Of a DNA stretch of 64,000 nucleotides, positions 7,873 through 16,640 are shown in pieces. Source of the stretch: Paenimyroides baculatum (GTDB lineage: Bacteria > Bacteroidota > Bacteroidia > Flavobacteriales > Flavobacteriaceae); NCBI RefSeq assembly GCF_008629655.1, contig NZ_VWSG01000003.1:286366-350365 (forward strand). The letters are read 5' to 3'. The translations under genes were made by a program, and so were the position numbers. The notes under the pieces were generated by a model, which did no database searches, was not told the origin of the DNA, and worked only from the letters and a program-made list of their open reading frames with translations. Position 1 is the first letter of the stretch, and every line of letters starts with the position of its first letter.

Positions 7873-9151
7873 AAAAATTATATTGGGAGTAGCTTTAGCG
7901 GGTATATCAAATACTTACGCACAACAAGGTACCGCTTCTCCTTATTCTTACTATGGTTTTGGCGAGAAACATTTTAAAGGATCAAACGAAATAAAATCTA
8001 TGGGTTCTTTAGCTGTTTTTACTGACAGTTTACACATAAACACGTTGAATCCGGCTTCATACTCGAAACTGCAAGCTACAACTTTCTCATTAGGTGCATC
8101 TTACAAATCAACCGACTTATCAAACGCAAACAGTAAAGAAAAAACTACAAGCGGGTCTTTTGATTATCTGACAATGGCTTTTCCGGCTGGCGATTTCAGG
8201 GTTGCTGTAGGTATTATGCCGTATTCTTTTGTGGGATATAATATTCAGAATACAAGCATTAACGACAAAGGAATGACTCAAGCAAATCAACTTATTGGCG
8301 AAGGTGGTTTAAACCGTACGTTTTTAGGTTTAAGTTATAAAATCAATAAAAATTTTAGTATTGGTGTTGATGGAGCTTATATTTTTGGTGATACCGAAAC
8401 TAGCGCTATAACATTTATAACCGATAATGGCGAGGGTGTTCCTTTAGATCGCGGAAGCCGTTTACGTAAAAAAAACAATTATAGCGGACTTGCCGTTAAT
8501 GCCGGTTTAAATTTTGAACAACCTTTAAACAACAAATTGTCTTTATTTGCAACTGCTACCTTTAGTCCTGAAATGAAGTTGAAAAACGATCAGGAAAGTA
8601 TATTGGCAACCGTTAAAGCTGACAGCAATTTAGGTTTTGTTGAAATTGATTCTAGAACGACTACAGATTACGATGAAAAAATGTTGTTACCAATGAATTA
8701 TTCTATTGGTGCAGGTATTGGCAATCATTTAAAATGGTTTGTTGGTGCAGAATACACGGCAACACAAACATCAAAATACAACAATTTCTACAAGTACGAA
8801 AACGCACGTTATAACGATTATATGAAGATTGGATTAGGTGGTTTTTACACTCCGAAATACAATTCATTTGAAAGTTATTTTGAAAAGATTTCGTACCGTG
8901 CCGGTGTAAATTACGAAAATACAGGTTTGGTTATAAACAATCAGGAAATTAAAGGTTACAACGCAAACATTGGTATTGGCTTACCTGTTCCTTTCAGTAA
9001 AACTATGATGAGTAATTCTAATATCAATATTGGTTTTGAATACGGACAAAAAGGTAATACGAATATGGGCTTGATTAAAGAAAATTACTACGGCGTTCAC
9101 GTTGGTTTTTCTTTTAGCGATGTTTGGTTTAAACGCAGAAAATTTAACTAA
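7865..9151 (+). CDS. Outer-membrane beta-barrel protein of the coaX-lptC operon
   Basis: A 428-residue protein with a signal peptide (MIKKIILGVALAGISNTYAQ). A FadL/PorV-like pattern follows: SPYSYYGFGEKHFKGSNEIKSMGSLAVF, then NTLNPASYSKLQATTFSLG, and many amphipathic aromatic strands ending in a typical C-terminal strand (YGVHVGFSFSDVWFKRR). I start at the ATG at 7865, which overlaps the coaX stop; the TTG nine bases earlier lies inside coaX and would add only three residues ahead of the MIKK signal. Position between coaX and lptC suggests a constitutive envelope role. No specific substrate can be inferred. Confidence 0.8.
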   Translation: MIKKIILGVALAGISNTYAQQGTASPYSYYGFGEKHFKGSNEIKSMGSLAVFTDSLHINTLNPASYSKLQATTFSLGASYKSTDLSNANSKEKTTSGSFDYLTMAFPAGDFRVAVGIMPYSFVGYNIQNTSINDKGMTQANQLIGEGGLNRTFLGLSYKINKNFSIGVDGAYIFGDTETSAITFITDNGEGVPLDRGSRLRKKNNYSGLAVNAGLNFEQPLNNKLSLFATATFSPEMKLKNDQESILATVKADSNLGFVEIDSRTTTDYDEKMLLPMNYSIGAGIGNHLKWFVGAEYTATQTSKYNNFYKYENARYNDYMKIGLGGFYTPKYNSFESYFEKISYRAGVNYENTGLVINNQEIKGYNANIGIGLPVPFSKTMMSNSNINIGFEYGQKGNTNMGLIKENYYGVHVGFSFSDVWFKRRKFN

Positions 9152-9703
9152 TTGAAAAAATATTTTGCACATATTATAGTATTTGCTTTTATATTTTCTG
9201 CTTGTAACAACGATTTAAAAGACATTCAGAATTTAAACAAAAAGCAATTGTACCCTACCGGCGAAGCAGATTCCATAAATGTTAAATACACGGATTCTGC
9301 CAAAATAAAAGCCGAACTTTATGCTGTAAAAATGTTAGATTACGGAAAGGCAAAGTATTCGTTTAACCACTTTCCAAAAGGTATAAAGGTTACGGTTTAT
9401 GACAGTAACAGAAACAAAAATTTTATAGTTGCAAAACAGGCAACTGTTTATAATAAAACGGGAATTATTAATTTGGTGGGCGATGTTAAAATTACGTCGC
9501 ACGACGGTAAAGTAATGCAAACACAGCAAATGTATTATGACCAAAAGAACAACTGGTTTTTCACCGAACATTACTTTAAGGTTACCGATAAGAATAAAAG
9601 TTTTTTTGAAGGAATCGGTGTTGATTTCGATCAAAATTTTAAAATTGTAAATGCACAGCAAAACCGTGCCGAACTAAAAGACGTTAAAGATGAAAATTTA
9701 TAA
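9152..9703 (+). CDS. lptC: LPS export periplasmic/inner-membrane protein LptC
   Basis: A 183-residue LptC-like protein of the lipopolysaccharide transport bridge. It has an N-terminal hydrophobic segment ending in a lipobox-like IFSAC, then an OstA-like beta-jellyroll (IKAELYAVKMLDYGKAKYSFN, FPKGIKVTVYD, ATVYNKTGIINLVGDVKITSHDGKVMQTQQMYYDQKNNWFFTE with conserved GDVKI and DQK). Translation appears to use a TTG start directly after the TAA of the preceding gene; no in-frame ATG precedes the signal sequence. The 3' end overlaps the next small gene by 14 bases. The lipobox is unusual for proteobacterial LptC but plausible in this phylum. Confidence 0.85.
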   Translation: MKKYFAHIIVFAFIFSACNNDLKDIQNLNKKQLYPTGEADSINVKYTDSAKIKAELYAVKMLDYGKAKYSFNHFPKGIKVTVYDSNRNKNFIVAKQATVYNKTGIINLVGDVKITSHDGKVMQTQQMYYDQKNNWFFTEHYFKVTDKNKSFFEGIGVDFDQNFKIVNAQQNRAELKDVKDENL

Positions 9704-9875
9704 AATTATAGCTTACATTTATTTAGTATTTGCCTTGTTTTTTATTTACGAAGCATACCGTGCATATAGCAGTGGCGAAGATTATTTAGTAAGACTTTTG
9801 TTAGCTGGTATTGCAATTTTTATGTTTATATTCAGGTTGCGAAGTATTAATCGTTTGCCTCAAAACAGACAATAG
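9690..9875 (+). CDS. Small two-helix membrane protein
   Basis: A 61-residue protein with two hydrophobic segments (IIAYIYLVFALFFIYEAYRAY and LVRLLLAGIAIFMFIFRLR) and a basic C-terminus. Its ATG lies inside the end of lptC (14-base overlap) and its stop is 4 bases before the CNNM gene, so translational coupling is likely. I do not recognise a family. The conserved-looking position between lptC and the CNNM gene suggests a real gene, perhaps an accessory envelope subunit. Confidence 0.72.
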   Translation: MKIYKIIAYIYLVFALFFIYEAYRAYSSGEDYLVRLLLAGIAIFMFIFRLRSINRLPQNRQ

Positions 9876-9879
9876 CTAA

Positions 9880-11106
9880 ATGATAACTTTTGGATTTATA
9901 TTTCTTAGTATTGCCGTATTAATCTGTTCTGGATTAATGGTTGCTTATTCTAACGCAAATAAAATCTACCTTAATTTAGAGTCTAAAAAAACAGACGCCG
10001 ACAATCATTATTTAAAAACAGTTACCGAACAACCTCGATTATTTATCGGCGCTTTAAAAGTTGGTAACAGCATTTTTATAACCGTTTTAAGTCTGCTTTT
10101 TTTCACTACTTTTCTAAATTCGTATGAATTTGACGATTTATGGAAAGTATTACTTTTTCTATTTCTGCTGTATATTATTTCTAAATTTATTCCGCAAGCC
10201 TTTGTAAAACCGTTTGCTAACGAAATTATCCTGACAGCAAAACCGTTTATTCAGGTTATCTTAAAACTTTTCGGAACCATTGCACAGTTTTTTATTTCGA
10301 TAAGCGAAAAATCTTTAGAACGAAAATATCCTTACGCAAAAGACACCGAATTCAACCTTTTAAGCACCGGCGATTTAGGTACTTACATTTCCCAACAGAT
10401 ACAAGCCAGCAGCCAGCAAGAGCAATTAGAAAACGAATTCGAAATTTTAAAAAACGCCTTGTCTTTTCCTAAAGTTAAGGTAAAAGAAATCATGACTCCG
10501 CGAAACGAGTTTGAATACATCAATGAAAATGACGACATTGAAATCATTCGTAAAAAGTTTGTAGACACAGGTTTTTCTAAAGTCTTGGTAATTAACGATA
10601 CCAGCGAACACTTTATTGGCTATCTGCACACTTACGATTTACTGCAGCTGCAACAACCTATCGAAGATTTTATTCGTCCGTTCGTTTATGTTTATGATGA
10701 TCTTTTAATTAAAGATTTGTTGAATACCTTAACCATTCGTAAAAAATCGATTGCGCTTGTAAAAAATACCGATAACGACATTATTGGTTTGGTTACTTTA
10801 GAAGATATTATCGAAGAACTTTTTGGTGAAATTACCGACGAACACGATGATACACTGATCGCAAAACAGATTTCGGATACCGATTTTATTTTTTCGGCAA
10901 GTTTGGACATAGACGATCTAAAAGAAAAATTCGATTTAGTAATTCCAGAATCAGAACATTATCATTCTTTAGGCGGATTTATCTTTCACTATTTAAAACG
11001 TCATCCAAAAGCAAAAGAAACAATTACTATTAAATCGTTCAAAATAAAAATTTTGGCAGCTACAAACACCCGAATTAAAACGGTTGCGCTAACTAAATTA
11101 CAATAA
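9880..11106 (+). CDS. CNNM/HlyC-CorC family protein with CBS domains
   Basis: A 408-residue protein with an N-terminal DUF21/CNNM membrane domain of three to four helices (residues 1 to about 150). A CBS pair follows (VKEIMTPRNEFEYINENDDIEIIRKKF, FSKVLVINDTSEHFIGYLHTYDLL, then IALVKNTDNDIIGLVTLEDIIEELFGEITDEHDD) and then the CorC_HlyC domain near the C-terminus. Family members are implicated in magnesium or cobalt export, and the gliding protein GldE is a relative; which applies here cannot be told by eye. Last gene of the coaX operon, ending in a hairpin that overlaps its stop codon. Confidence 0.88.
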   Translation: MITFGFIFLSIAVLICSGLMVAYSNANKIYLNLESKKTDADNHYLKTVTEQPRLFIGALKVGNSIFITVLSLLFFTTFLNSYEFDDLWKVLLFLFLLYIISKFIPQAFVKPFANEIILTAKPFIQVILKLFGTIAQFFISISEKSLERKYPYAKDTEFNLLSTGDLGTYISQQIQASSQQEQLENEFEILKNALSFPKVKVKEIMTPRNEFEYINENDDIEIIRKKFVDTGFSKVLVINDTSEHFIGYLHTYDLLQLQQPIEDFIRPFVYVYDDLLIKDLLNTLTIRKKSIALVKNTDNDIIGLVTLEDIIEELFGEITDEHDDTLIAKQISDTDFIFSASLDIDDLKEKFDLVIPESEHYHSLGGFIFHYLKRHPKAKETITIKSFKIKILAATNTRIKTVALTKLQ

Positions 11107-11134
11107 TGCATCAAAAAAAGATGCATTTTTTTTT
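11105..11134 (+). terminator. Rho-independent terminator of the coaX-lptC operon
   Basis: Stem AATGCATC / GATGCATT around a seven-A loop, followed by a T run. The first stem base lies in the CNNM gene stop codon. Confidence 0.83.
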
Positions 11135-11200
11135 ATTCCCTTTTTTTATTTAACAGATAATTGTATTTTCGCTCATTGAAAAAATTACACATTATATAAA

Positions 11201-13318
11201 ATGGCAGTTTTACAGAAAATTAGAGAGAAATCTGGTTTACTTATCGGAGTAATCGGATTAAGTTTATTCGCTTTTATTATTGGCGGTTTGTTTGAAGGAG
11301 GCATTAATTTTACTTCTCGCAATGTTGGTGAAGTAAATGGTGTTGCAATTTCGGCAGCCGACTATTCTAACAAAATTCAGAATTTAGAACAAAGTGGTCG
11401 TGGCAAAGGTTCGCAACTGCACAATCAGGTTTGGTCGAACGAAGTTCGTACTATTTTGTTTACCGAACAGTTAGATAAAGCTGGATTGCGTTTAGGAAAA
11501 GATCAATTGATAAATGTTTTAAAAACAGATCCAAGTTTCGCTCAAAATCCTCAATTCTTAAATGATGCAGGTAAGTTCGATATCAACAAATTCAACACCT
11601 TTTTAGCTCAAATGAAAGCACAAGGTCCACAACAGTGGAATGCTTGGTTAGCTTACGAAAAACAGTTAGAAACAGTTGCAAAAGAGCAAATGTACCTTAA
11701 CATGATTAAAGGTGCAATTGTTACAACGACTGCCGAAGCTAAAATGGTTTACAAAAACGAAGCTACAAAAGTATCTTTTGACTATGTTACTATTCCTTTT
11801 TCTTCAATTAACGACGATCAGGCAAAAGTAACTAACGATGAGATCAACGCATACGTTAAAAAACACGCTAAACAGTTTAAAACTACACCTTCACGTAAGG
11901 TAGAATATGTTTTTGTTGCAAACAAACCTTCTCAAGAAGATGAAGCTGCATCAAAACAAATCATCGACGATTTATTGAAACCATCGATTGTTTTCAACAA
12001 AACAACAGGTAAAAACGACACCATTTCAGGTTTTGCAAAAGCTACAGATATTAAAGCATTCGTAAACCAAAATTCTGATGTTCCTTTTGATTCTACTTAC
12101 TACGCAAAAGAGCAGTTACCGGTAGAACATGCAGAAAAATTATTCGCTGCACCAACAGGTTCAATTTACGGTCCGTATTTATTTAACGATTATTATGCGG
12201 TTTCTAAAGTTGTTGCGAAGAAAAACACAGCAGAAACTGTTGACGCTTCTCATATTTTAATTGCTTACAAAGGTGCAGACAGAGCAGACGCAGCAGTTAC
12301 TTTAACAAAAGAAGAAGCAAAAGCAAAAGCGGAAGCTTTATTGAAACAAGCACAAGGAGGTGCAGATTTTGCTGCTTTAGCTACAGAAAACACAAACGAT
12401 ACCGGTTCTAAAGCAACTGGTGGTAAATATCCAAACATCAACAAAGGACAAATGGTTCCAAGTTTTGATCAGTACATCTTTAATAATCCGGTTGGAAAAT
12501 TAGGAATGGTAGAATCTGATTTTGGTTTCCACGTTTTAAAAGTTGATAAAGTAAACGAAAAAGAAGGTGTTCAATTGGCAACTATCGCTAAAAAAATTGA
12601 ATCATCTACAAAAACAGAAGACCGTATTTATGCACAGGCTAACAAGTTTTTAGAAAGTGTAGAAAGCAACAGCAACGATTTCGCTAAACAAGCAACAGCA
12701 CAAGGTTTGGTTTCGTTCCCTGCTACAAAAATCGATCCTTTTGACGATCAGTTGACTGGTGTTGAAGGAACACAAGCTGAAGCTATCCGTTGGGCATCTA
12801 ACAAAAAAACAAGCATTGGCAATGTTAAGAAATTTGATTCTGCAGACGGATATTTAGTTGTTAAATTAGTTAGCATCAACGATTCTGAAGTAATGGATGC
12901 TGATGATGCACGCCAAACTGTTGAGCCAATTTTAATTAAAGAGAAAAAAGCAGCGATTATTCGCAAGCAAATGGCAGGAAATACTTTAGAAGAAGTTTCT
13001 AAAAATGCGAAGGCAGGAATTGTAAATGCTATTGAAGTTACAGGTGCAAACCCAATGGTTAACGGTTTTCAAGAGCCTTTGGTTGTTGGTGTAGCGTTAG
13101 GTAAAAAGCCAAACGAAACATCAAAATTGATCGATGGCAGTAACGGAGTTTACATGGTTAAAACTAAAAATATTACTAAAGCAGTTGATTTGCCTAACTA
13201 CTTAACTTACAAACAAAAAGTAAGAACAAACAACCGCCAAATGGCTCAAAACATGGTTTTCAGCGCATTGTATCAAAATGCAAAAATCGAAGACAACCGA
13301 GCTAAAGTTTTACAATAA
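11201..13318 (+). CDS. PpiD/SurA-like periplasmic peptidyl-prolyl isomerase
   Basis: A 705-residue membrane-anchored folding factor. One N-terminal helix (GLLIGVIGLSLFAFIIGGLFEG) is followed by a SurA-N-like chaperone region (NEVRTILFTEQLDKAGL, LKTDPSFAQNP). A parvulin/rotamase domain near residues 345-455 carries DASHILIAYKG, GGADFAALATENTNDTGSK, GGKYPNINKGQMVPSFDQYIF and ESDFGFHVLKV. A long C-terminal SurA-like region follows. The architecture is that of PpiD, working on newly exported outer-membrane proteins at the periplasmic face of the inner membrane. Transcribed alone between two clear terminators. Confidence 0.9.
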   Translation: MAVLQKIREKSGLLIGVIGLSLFAFIIGGLFEGGINFTSRNVGEVNGVAISAADYSNKIQNLEQSGRGKGSQLHNQVWSNEVRTILFTEQLDKAGLRLGKDQLINVLKTDPSFAQNPQFLNDAGKFDINKFNTFLAQMKAQGPQQWNAWLAYEKQLETVAKEQMYLNMIKGAIVTTTAEAKMVYKNEATKVSFDYVTIPFSSINDDQAKVTNDEINAYVKKHAKQFKTTPSRKVEYVFVANKPSQEDEAASKQIIDDLLKPSIVFNKTTGKNDTISGFAKATDIKAFVNQNSDVPFDSTYYAKEQLPVEHAEKLFAAPTGSIYGPYLFNDYYAVSKVVAKKNTAETVDASHILIAYKGADRADAAVTLTKEEAKAKAEALLKQAQGGADFAALATENTNDTGSKATGGKYPNINKGQMVPSFDQYIFNNPVGKLGMVESDFGFHVLKVDKVNEKEGVQLATIAKKIESSTKTEDRIYAQANKFLESVESNSNDFAKQATAQGLVSFPATKIDPFDDQLTGVEGTQAEAIRWASNKKTSIGNVKKFDSADGYLVVKLVSINDSEVMDADDARQTVEPILIKEKKAAIIRKQMAGNTLEEVSKNAKAGIVNAIEVTGANPMVNGFQEPLVVGVALGKKPNETSKLIDGSNGVYMVKTKNITKAVDLPNYLTYKQKVRTNNRQMAQNMVFSALYQNAKIEDNRAKVLQ

Positions 13319-13341
13319 AATTTAAGTGAGTATAACATATA

Positions 13342-13370
13342 AAAGTCCGTTTTAAAACGGACTTTTTTTT
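13342..13370 (+). terminator. Rho-independent terminator
   Basis: Perfect palindrome AAAGTCCGTTTT / AAAACGGACTTT followed by a T run, 24 bases after the isomerase stop codon. Confidence 0.87.
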
Positions 13371-13384
13371 ATCTATTAATTTGC

Positions 13385-13392
13385 TATTTTTG
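13385..13392 (+). promoter_or_regulatory. Candidate -7 element for fabD
   Basis: TATTTTTG matches TAnnTTTG, 21 bases before the fabD ATG and just after the preceding terminator. No TTG -33 element is visible. Confidence 0.42.
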
Positions 13393-13412
13393 TAGCAACA
13401 AACTAATAACAA

Positions 13413-14285
13413 ATGAAAGCATACGTATTTCCCGGACAGGGTGCCCAATTCGTTGGAATGGGTAAAGATTTATATGAAACATCGGCAGTTGCAAAAGAAT
13501 TGTTCGATAAAGCCAATGAAATATTAGGTTTTAACATTACCGAAATTATGTTTAACGGTACCGATGAAGAATTAAAACAAACCAAAGTAACACAGCCTGC
13601 GGTATTTTTACACTCGGTAATTTTAGCAAAAACCTTAACCGATTTTAACCCAGAAATGGTTGCGGGACATTCGTTAGGAGAATTTTCTGCCTTGGTAGCA
13701 AACGGAACGCTTTCTTTTGAAGATGCTTTGCAATTGGTATCAAAACGAGCAATGGCAATGCAGAAAGCCTGCGAAATTACTCCATCTACCATGGCTGCAG
13801 TTTTAAATTTAGATGATAAAATAGTAGAAGATATTTGTGCGTCGATTGACGGTGTTGTGGTAGCAGCAAATTACAACTGTCCTGGACAATTAGTGATTTC
13901 AGGCGAAACAAAAGCGGTTGAGCTAGCTTGCGAAAAAATGAAGGAAGCCGGTGCAAAACGAGCATTGATTTTACCTGTTGGTGGTGCATTTCACTCACCA
14001 ATGATGGAACCTGCACGCGAAGAATTGGCTGCTGCTATTGAAGCTACAACTTTTAATACACCAACTTGCCCAGTATATCAAAATGTAACGGCGAGTGCAG
14101 TTTCTGATCCTGCTGAAATCAAGAAAAACTTAATCACGCAGTTAACTGCTCCAGTTCGTTGGACACAATCTGTGCAGCAGATGATTGCCGACGGAGCTAC
14201 ATCGTTTACCGAAGTTGGTCCTGGTAAGGTTTTAATGGGCTTGATTAATAAAATCAATAAAGACGCAGAAACTATAAAAGCTTAA
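13413..14285 (+). CDS. fabD: Malonyl-CoA:ACP transacylase
   Basis: Loads malonate onto acyl carrier protein for fatty acid synthesis. The 290-residue protein opens with AYVFPGQGAQFVGMGKDL. The nucleophile Ser87 lies in GHSLGEFSALVA, the QPA motif in TQPAVFLHS, and the catalytic His194 in PVGGAFHSPMMEPA. The C-terminal part EVGPGKVLMGLINKI is also typical. Normal length, cytoplasmic. It stands alone, bounded by terminators on both sides. Confidence 0.96.
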   Translation: MKAYVFPGQGAQFVGMGKDLYETSAVAKELFDKANEILGFNITEIMFNGTDEELKQTKVTQPAVFLHSVILAKTLTDFNPEMVAGHSLGEFSALVANGTLSFEDALQLVSKRAMAMQKACEITPSTMAAVLNLDDKIVEDICASIDGVVVAANYNCPGQLVISGETKAVELACEKMKEAGAKRALILPVGGAFHSPMMEPAREELAAAIEATTFNTPTCPVYQNVTASAVSDPAEIKKNLITQLTAPVRWTQSVQQMIADGATSFTEVGPGKVLMGLINKINKDAETIKA

Positions 14286-14290
14286 ACTTA

Positions 14291-14320
14291 AAACGACTTC
14301 AAAAGCAGAAGTCGTTTTTT
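14291..14320 (+). terminator. Rho-independent terminator of fabD
   Basis: Stem AAACGACTTC / GAAGTCGTTT with a seven-base loop and a following T run. Confidence 0.84.
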
Positions 14321-14343
14321 TATATCTTTAAATAAAAATAGTT

Positions 14344-15105
14344 ATGAAGTTTTTAAGTTTGATATTTTTTCTTACATCAACTCTAACCTATTCTCAAACG
14401 ATAGATTTAAGTAATTGGGTTGAAAGCAAAAAATCAATTGATAGATATAAACATCCGCAAAACGAAATATCTTATATAATTATCAATGACAGTCTTAATT
14501 ACAGAATTTCGAAACAAACTTCACCAACAATAATAGGTGATTCAATACCTTTTTCAGATGAATTTATTGAAAGTAAAATAGGTAAAAACTATGGCGGTCG
14601 TATTGTCAAAAAAGTATTTAATGGCTATTTCCTCTCATATTTAAATGGAGAACATGGTAGTGATTTTTATTTCATTTCAAACGATGGAAAAAAAGCTTAC
14701 GAAATGGAATCTATCAGACACGCGAAATATTTCTTTGAGTTAGAAGGTGAGTTGTTTGTTGCATGTGGGCTTTCACATTTAGCTTTATCACGAGGCTCTA
14801 TTTATAAACTAAAATTTAAAAGAAAATGGAAAGCTACCTATGTTGAAAATTTAGAAGCTTCCCCTAAAATTGTCTTTAAACATCTTCAAAATACATATAT
14901 TATAACTCATGAAAAGATGCTTACAATAAATCAAAACGCTTCTTTAAATACCATTTTAACCTTCCCTTTCAATATAGGAATATTCTATCCTACCTCATCG
15001 GTTATTATTAAAAATGATTTATATATTGCAGTGCGTTCTGGTGTTTTAAAAGTTAAGAACTTTAGTTACAAACCAACGTTTCATTGGCTTGAAGAAAAAG
15101 AATAA
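14344..15105 (+). CDS. Secreted hypothetical protein
   Basis: A 253-residue protein with a signal peptide (FLSLIFFLTSTLTYSQ). The mature part contains several short beta-repeat-like pieces (YFISNDGKKAYEMES, GELFVACGLSHLALSRGSIYKLKF, SVIIKNDLYIAVRSGVLKVKN) that suggest a beta-propeller-like fold; this is inference from pattern only. I recognise no family. It precedes the HipA-like kinase gene by 9 bases on the same strand and may be co-transcribed with it, although a functional link is not evident. Confidence 0.65.
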   Translation: MKFLSLIFFLTSTLTYSQTIDLSNWVESKKSIDRYKHPQNEISYIIINDSLNYRISKQTSPTIIGDSIPFSDEFIESKIGKNYGGRIVKKVFNGYFLSYLNGEHGSDFYFISNDGKKAYEMESIRHAKYFFELEGELFVACGLSHLALSRGSIYKLKFKRKWKATYVENLEASPKIVFKHLQNTYIITHEKMLTINQNASLNTILTFPFNIGIFYPTSSVIIKNDLYIAVRSGVLKVKNFSYKPTFHWLEEKE

Positions 15106-15114
15106 AATTTATAT

Positions 15115-15888
15115 ATGATCCCAAAATTACGAACTGTAACAGTTACCCGATATATTACGCCTTTGCGTGAAGGCGGCTCATTACCCGCTTTGGCTGAAGC
15201 GTGCGATGATTTTAAATATGTGATAAAATTTCGTGGTGCAGGTCACGGTGTTAAAGCGTTGATTTCAGAATTATTGGGCGGAATTATTGCCCAATATTTA
15301 GGACTACCTGTTCCCGAACTGGTTTTTATTGAATTAGACGAAGCTTTTGGGCAAACCGAAGGTGATGAAGAAATTCAAGATTTATTGAAATTCAGTAAAG
15401 GATTAAATTTAGGTCTGCACTACCTTTCAGGCACTGTTACGTACGATGTTGCTACAAACGATTGTGAGGAATTATTAGCATCAAAAATTGTGTGGTTAGA
15501 CAGTTTTATTACCAATGTTGACCGTACGTTTCGCAATACCAACCTGTTGATCTGGCATAAAGAATTATGGCTGATAGATCACGGTGCATCGTTTTACTTT
15601 CAGCATTCATGGGATAATTGGAAGAAAACATCTGTAACGCCTTTTCCGTTAATAAAAAATCACGCGCTTATTAAAAAAGCAACCAAATTGCAAGAGGCGC
15701 ATACCGAATTCATTGGGAAATTGAACAACAATGTACTGCGTGAACTGGTAAACATTATTCCCGATGAATTTCTAAACTGGCAGGAAGGTCCAAGCAACGA
15801 AGAAATTCGCGAAGTGTATTATCAATTTTTGTCGAACCGATTGGCGCATGCCGATATCTTTCTAAAAGCTGCTCAAGATGCAAGATAA
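15115..15888 (+). CDS. HipA-family kinase-like protein
   Basis: A 257-residue stand-alone HipA-like kinase, much shorter than E. coli HipA (about 440). Visible elements: a phosphate-binding region (KYVIKFRGAGHGVKALISELLGG), PVPELVFIELDEAFGQTEGDEEIQDLL, a catalytic loop NVDRTFRNTNLLIW comparable to the Asp/Asn of HipA-type loops, and a metal-binding LIDHGASF in place of DFG. It lacks the N-terminal HipA subdomain. Its last codons overlap the DUF3037 gene by 11 bases, so the two are translationally coupled. HipA relatives phosphorylate aminoacyl-tRNA synthetases or other factors; the substrate here is unknown. No HipB-like DNA-binding antitoxin is present. Confidence 0.8.
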   Translation: MIPKLRTVTVTRYITPLREGGSLPALAEACDDFKYVIKFRGAGHGVKALISELLGGIIAQYLGLPVPELVFIELDEAFGQTEGDEEIQDLLKFSKGLNLGLHYLSGTVTYDVATNDCEELLASKIVWLDSFITNVDRTFRNTNLLIWHKELWLIDHGASFYFQHSWDNWKKTSVTPFPLIKNHALIKKATKLQEAHTEFIGKLNNNVLRELVNIIPDEFLNWQEGPSNEEIREVYYQFLSNRLAHADIFLKAAQDAR

Positions 15889-16261
15889 AGTTGTTTACGA
15901 ATATGCTGTAATTCGAGTTGTTCCAAAGGTTGAACGCGAAGAATTTATAAATATCGGTTTGATTTTATTCAGTAAAAGAAAACGATACATTAAGTTTGAT
16001 TATCAAATTCCCGAAGAAAAAATAAGAAGTTTTTGCAACGAATTCGATTTAATTCAATTAAAAGAAAATTTAGAATCGTTTGCTAAAATTTGTTCAGGAG
16101 CTAAAGACGGCGGACCAATTGCTGCATTAGAAGCCGATGAAAAATTTCGATGGATTACTGCTGTAAAAAGTTCAAGCATTCAATCATCTCGTCCTCATCC
16201 TGGTTTATCGGCTGATTTAGATGCTACTTTTCATAATTTGTATAAAGAATTGGTTTTGTAA
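15878..16261 (+). CDS. DUF3037 protein, partner of the HipA-like kinase
   Basis: A 127-residue protein with the DUF3037 pattern: YEYAVIRVVPKVEREEFINIGLILFSK at the N-terminus and a C-terminal RWITAVKSSSIQSSRPHPGLSADLDATFHNLYKELV. The ATG lies inside the end of the kinase gene. DUF3037 genes commonly follow HipA-family kinase genes of this short type (family knowledge), which supports a two-gene module. Whether it is an antitoxin, adaptor or substrate is not known. The gene ends in a strong bidirectional hairpin. Confidence 0.8.
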   Translation: MQDKVVYEYAVIRVVPKVEREEFINIGLILFSKRKRYIKFDYQIPEEKIRSFCNEFDLIQLKENLESFAKICSGAKDGGPIAALEADEKFRWITAVKSSSIQSSRPHPGLSADLDATFHNLYKELVL

Positions 16262-16270
16262 CTTACATAA

Positions 16271-16298
16271 AAAAAAGTCCTCAATTGAGGACTTTTTT
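16271..16298. terminator. Bidirectional terminator
   Basis: Perfect palindrome AAAAAAGTCCTCAA / TTGAGGACTTTTTT between the convergent DUF3037 and dodecin genes. Confidence 0.88.
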
Positions 16299-16303
16299 AT
16301 GTT

Positions 16304-16504
16304 TTATTCTACTCTGAATGATACTTTACAGATAACACCATAAGTTGAAATTTTACCATCGTTTACGTGGCATTTCATATCTTTCACATAAACAGAATCA
16401 ATATTTCTTATTGACTTAGATGCTTCTGCAACTGCTTGTTTAACTGCATCGTCAAAACTTATTTCAGATTGAGCGATTACTTCAATTACTTTTACAATAC
16501 CCAT
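16304..16504 (-). CDS. Dodecin family flavin-binding protein
   Basis: A 66-residue dodecin. The pattern IVKVIEVIAQSEISFDDAVKQAVAEASKSIRNIDSVYVKD followed by a three-strand sheet (CHVNDGKISTYGVICKVSFRVE) is characteristic. Dodecins assemble into hollow dodecamers that store riboflavin or FMN and buffer photoreactive flavins in the cytoplasm. The aromatic residue usually stacking on the flavin (Trp in archaeal and many bacterial dodecins) appears replaced by Tyr or Cys here, which may alter affinity. Monocistronic, preceded by an AT-rich region. Confidence 0.9.
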   Translation of the reverse strand: MGIVKVIEVIAQSEISFDDAVKQAVAEASKSIRNIDSVYVKDMKCHVNDGKISTYGVICKVSFRVE

Positions 16505-16580
16505 TACAATTATTTTTTAAATTTATTAAATGTAATAAAAAATCAGAATATTATAATACAGTCATTAATATCTATCATAA

Positions 16581-16617
16581 AAAAACTCCTAAATAAATTT
16601 ACTTTATCAGGAGCTTT
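16581..16617 (-). terminator. Probable terminator of the YegP-like gene
   Basis: Imperfect hairpin read on the minus strand: CTCCTGATAAA pairs with TTTATTTAGGAG, then a T run. It lies 24 bases beyond the stop of the YegP-like gene. Confidence 0.6.
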
Positions 16618-16640
16618 TAAATTTTAAAATACTTTTTCTA

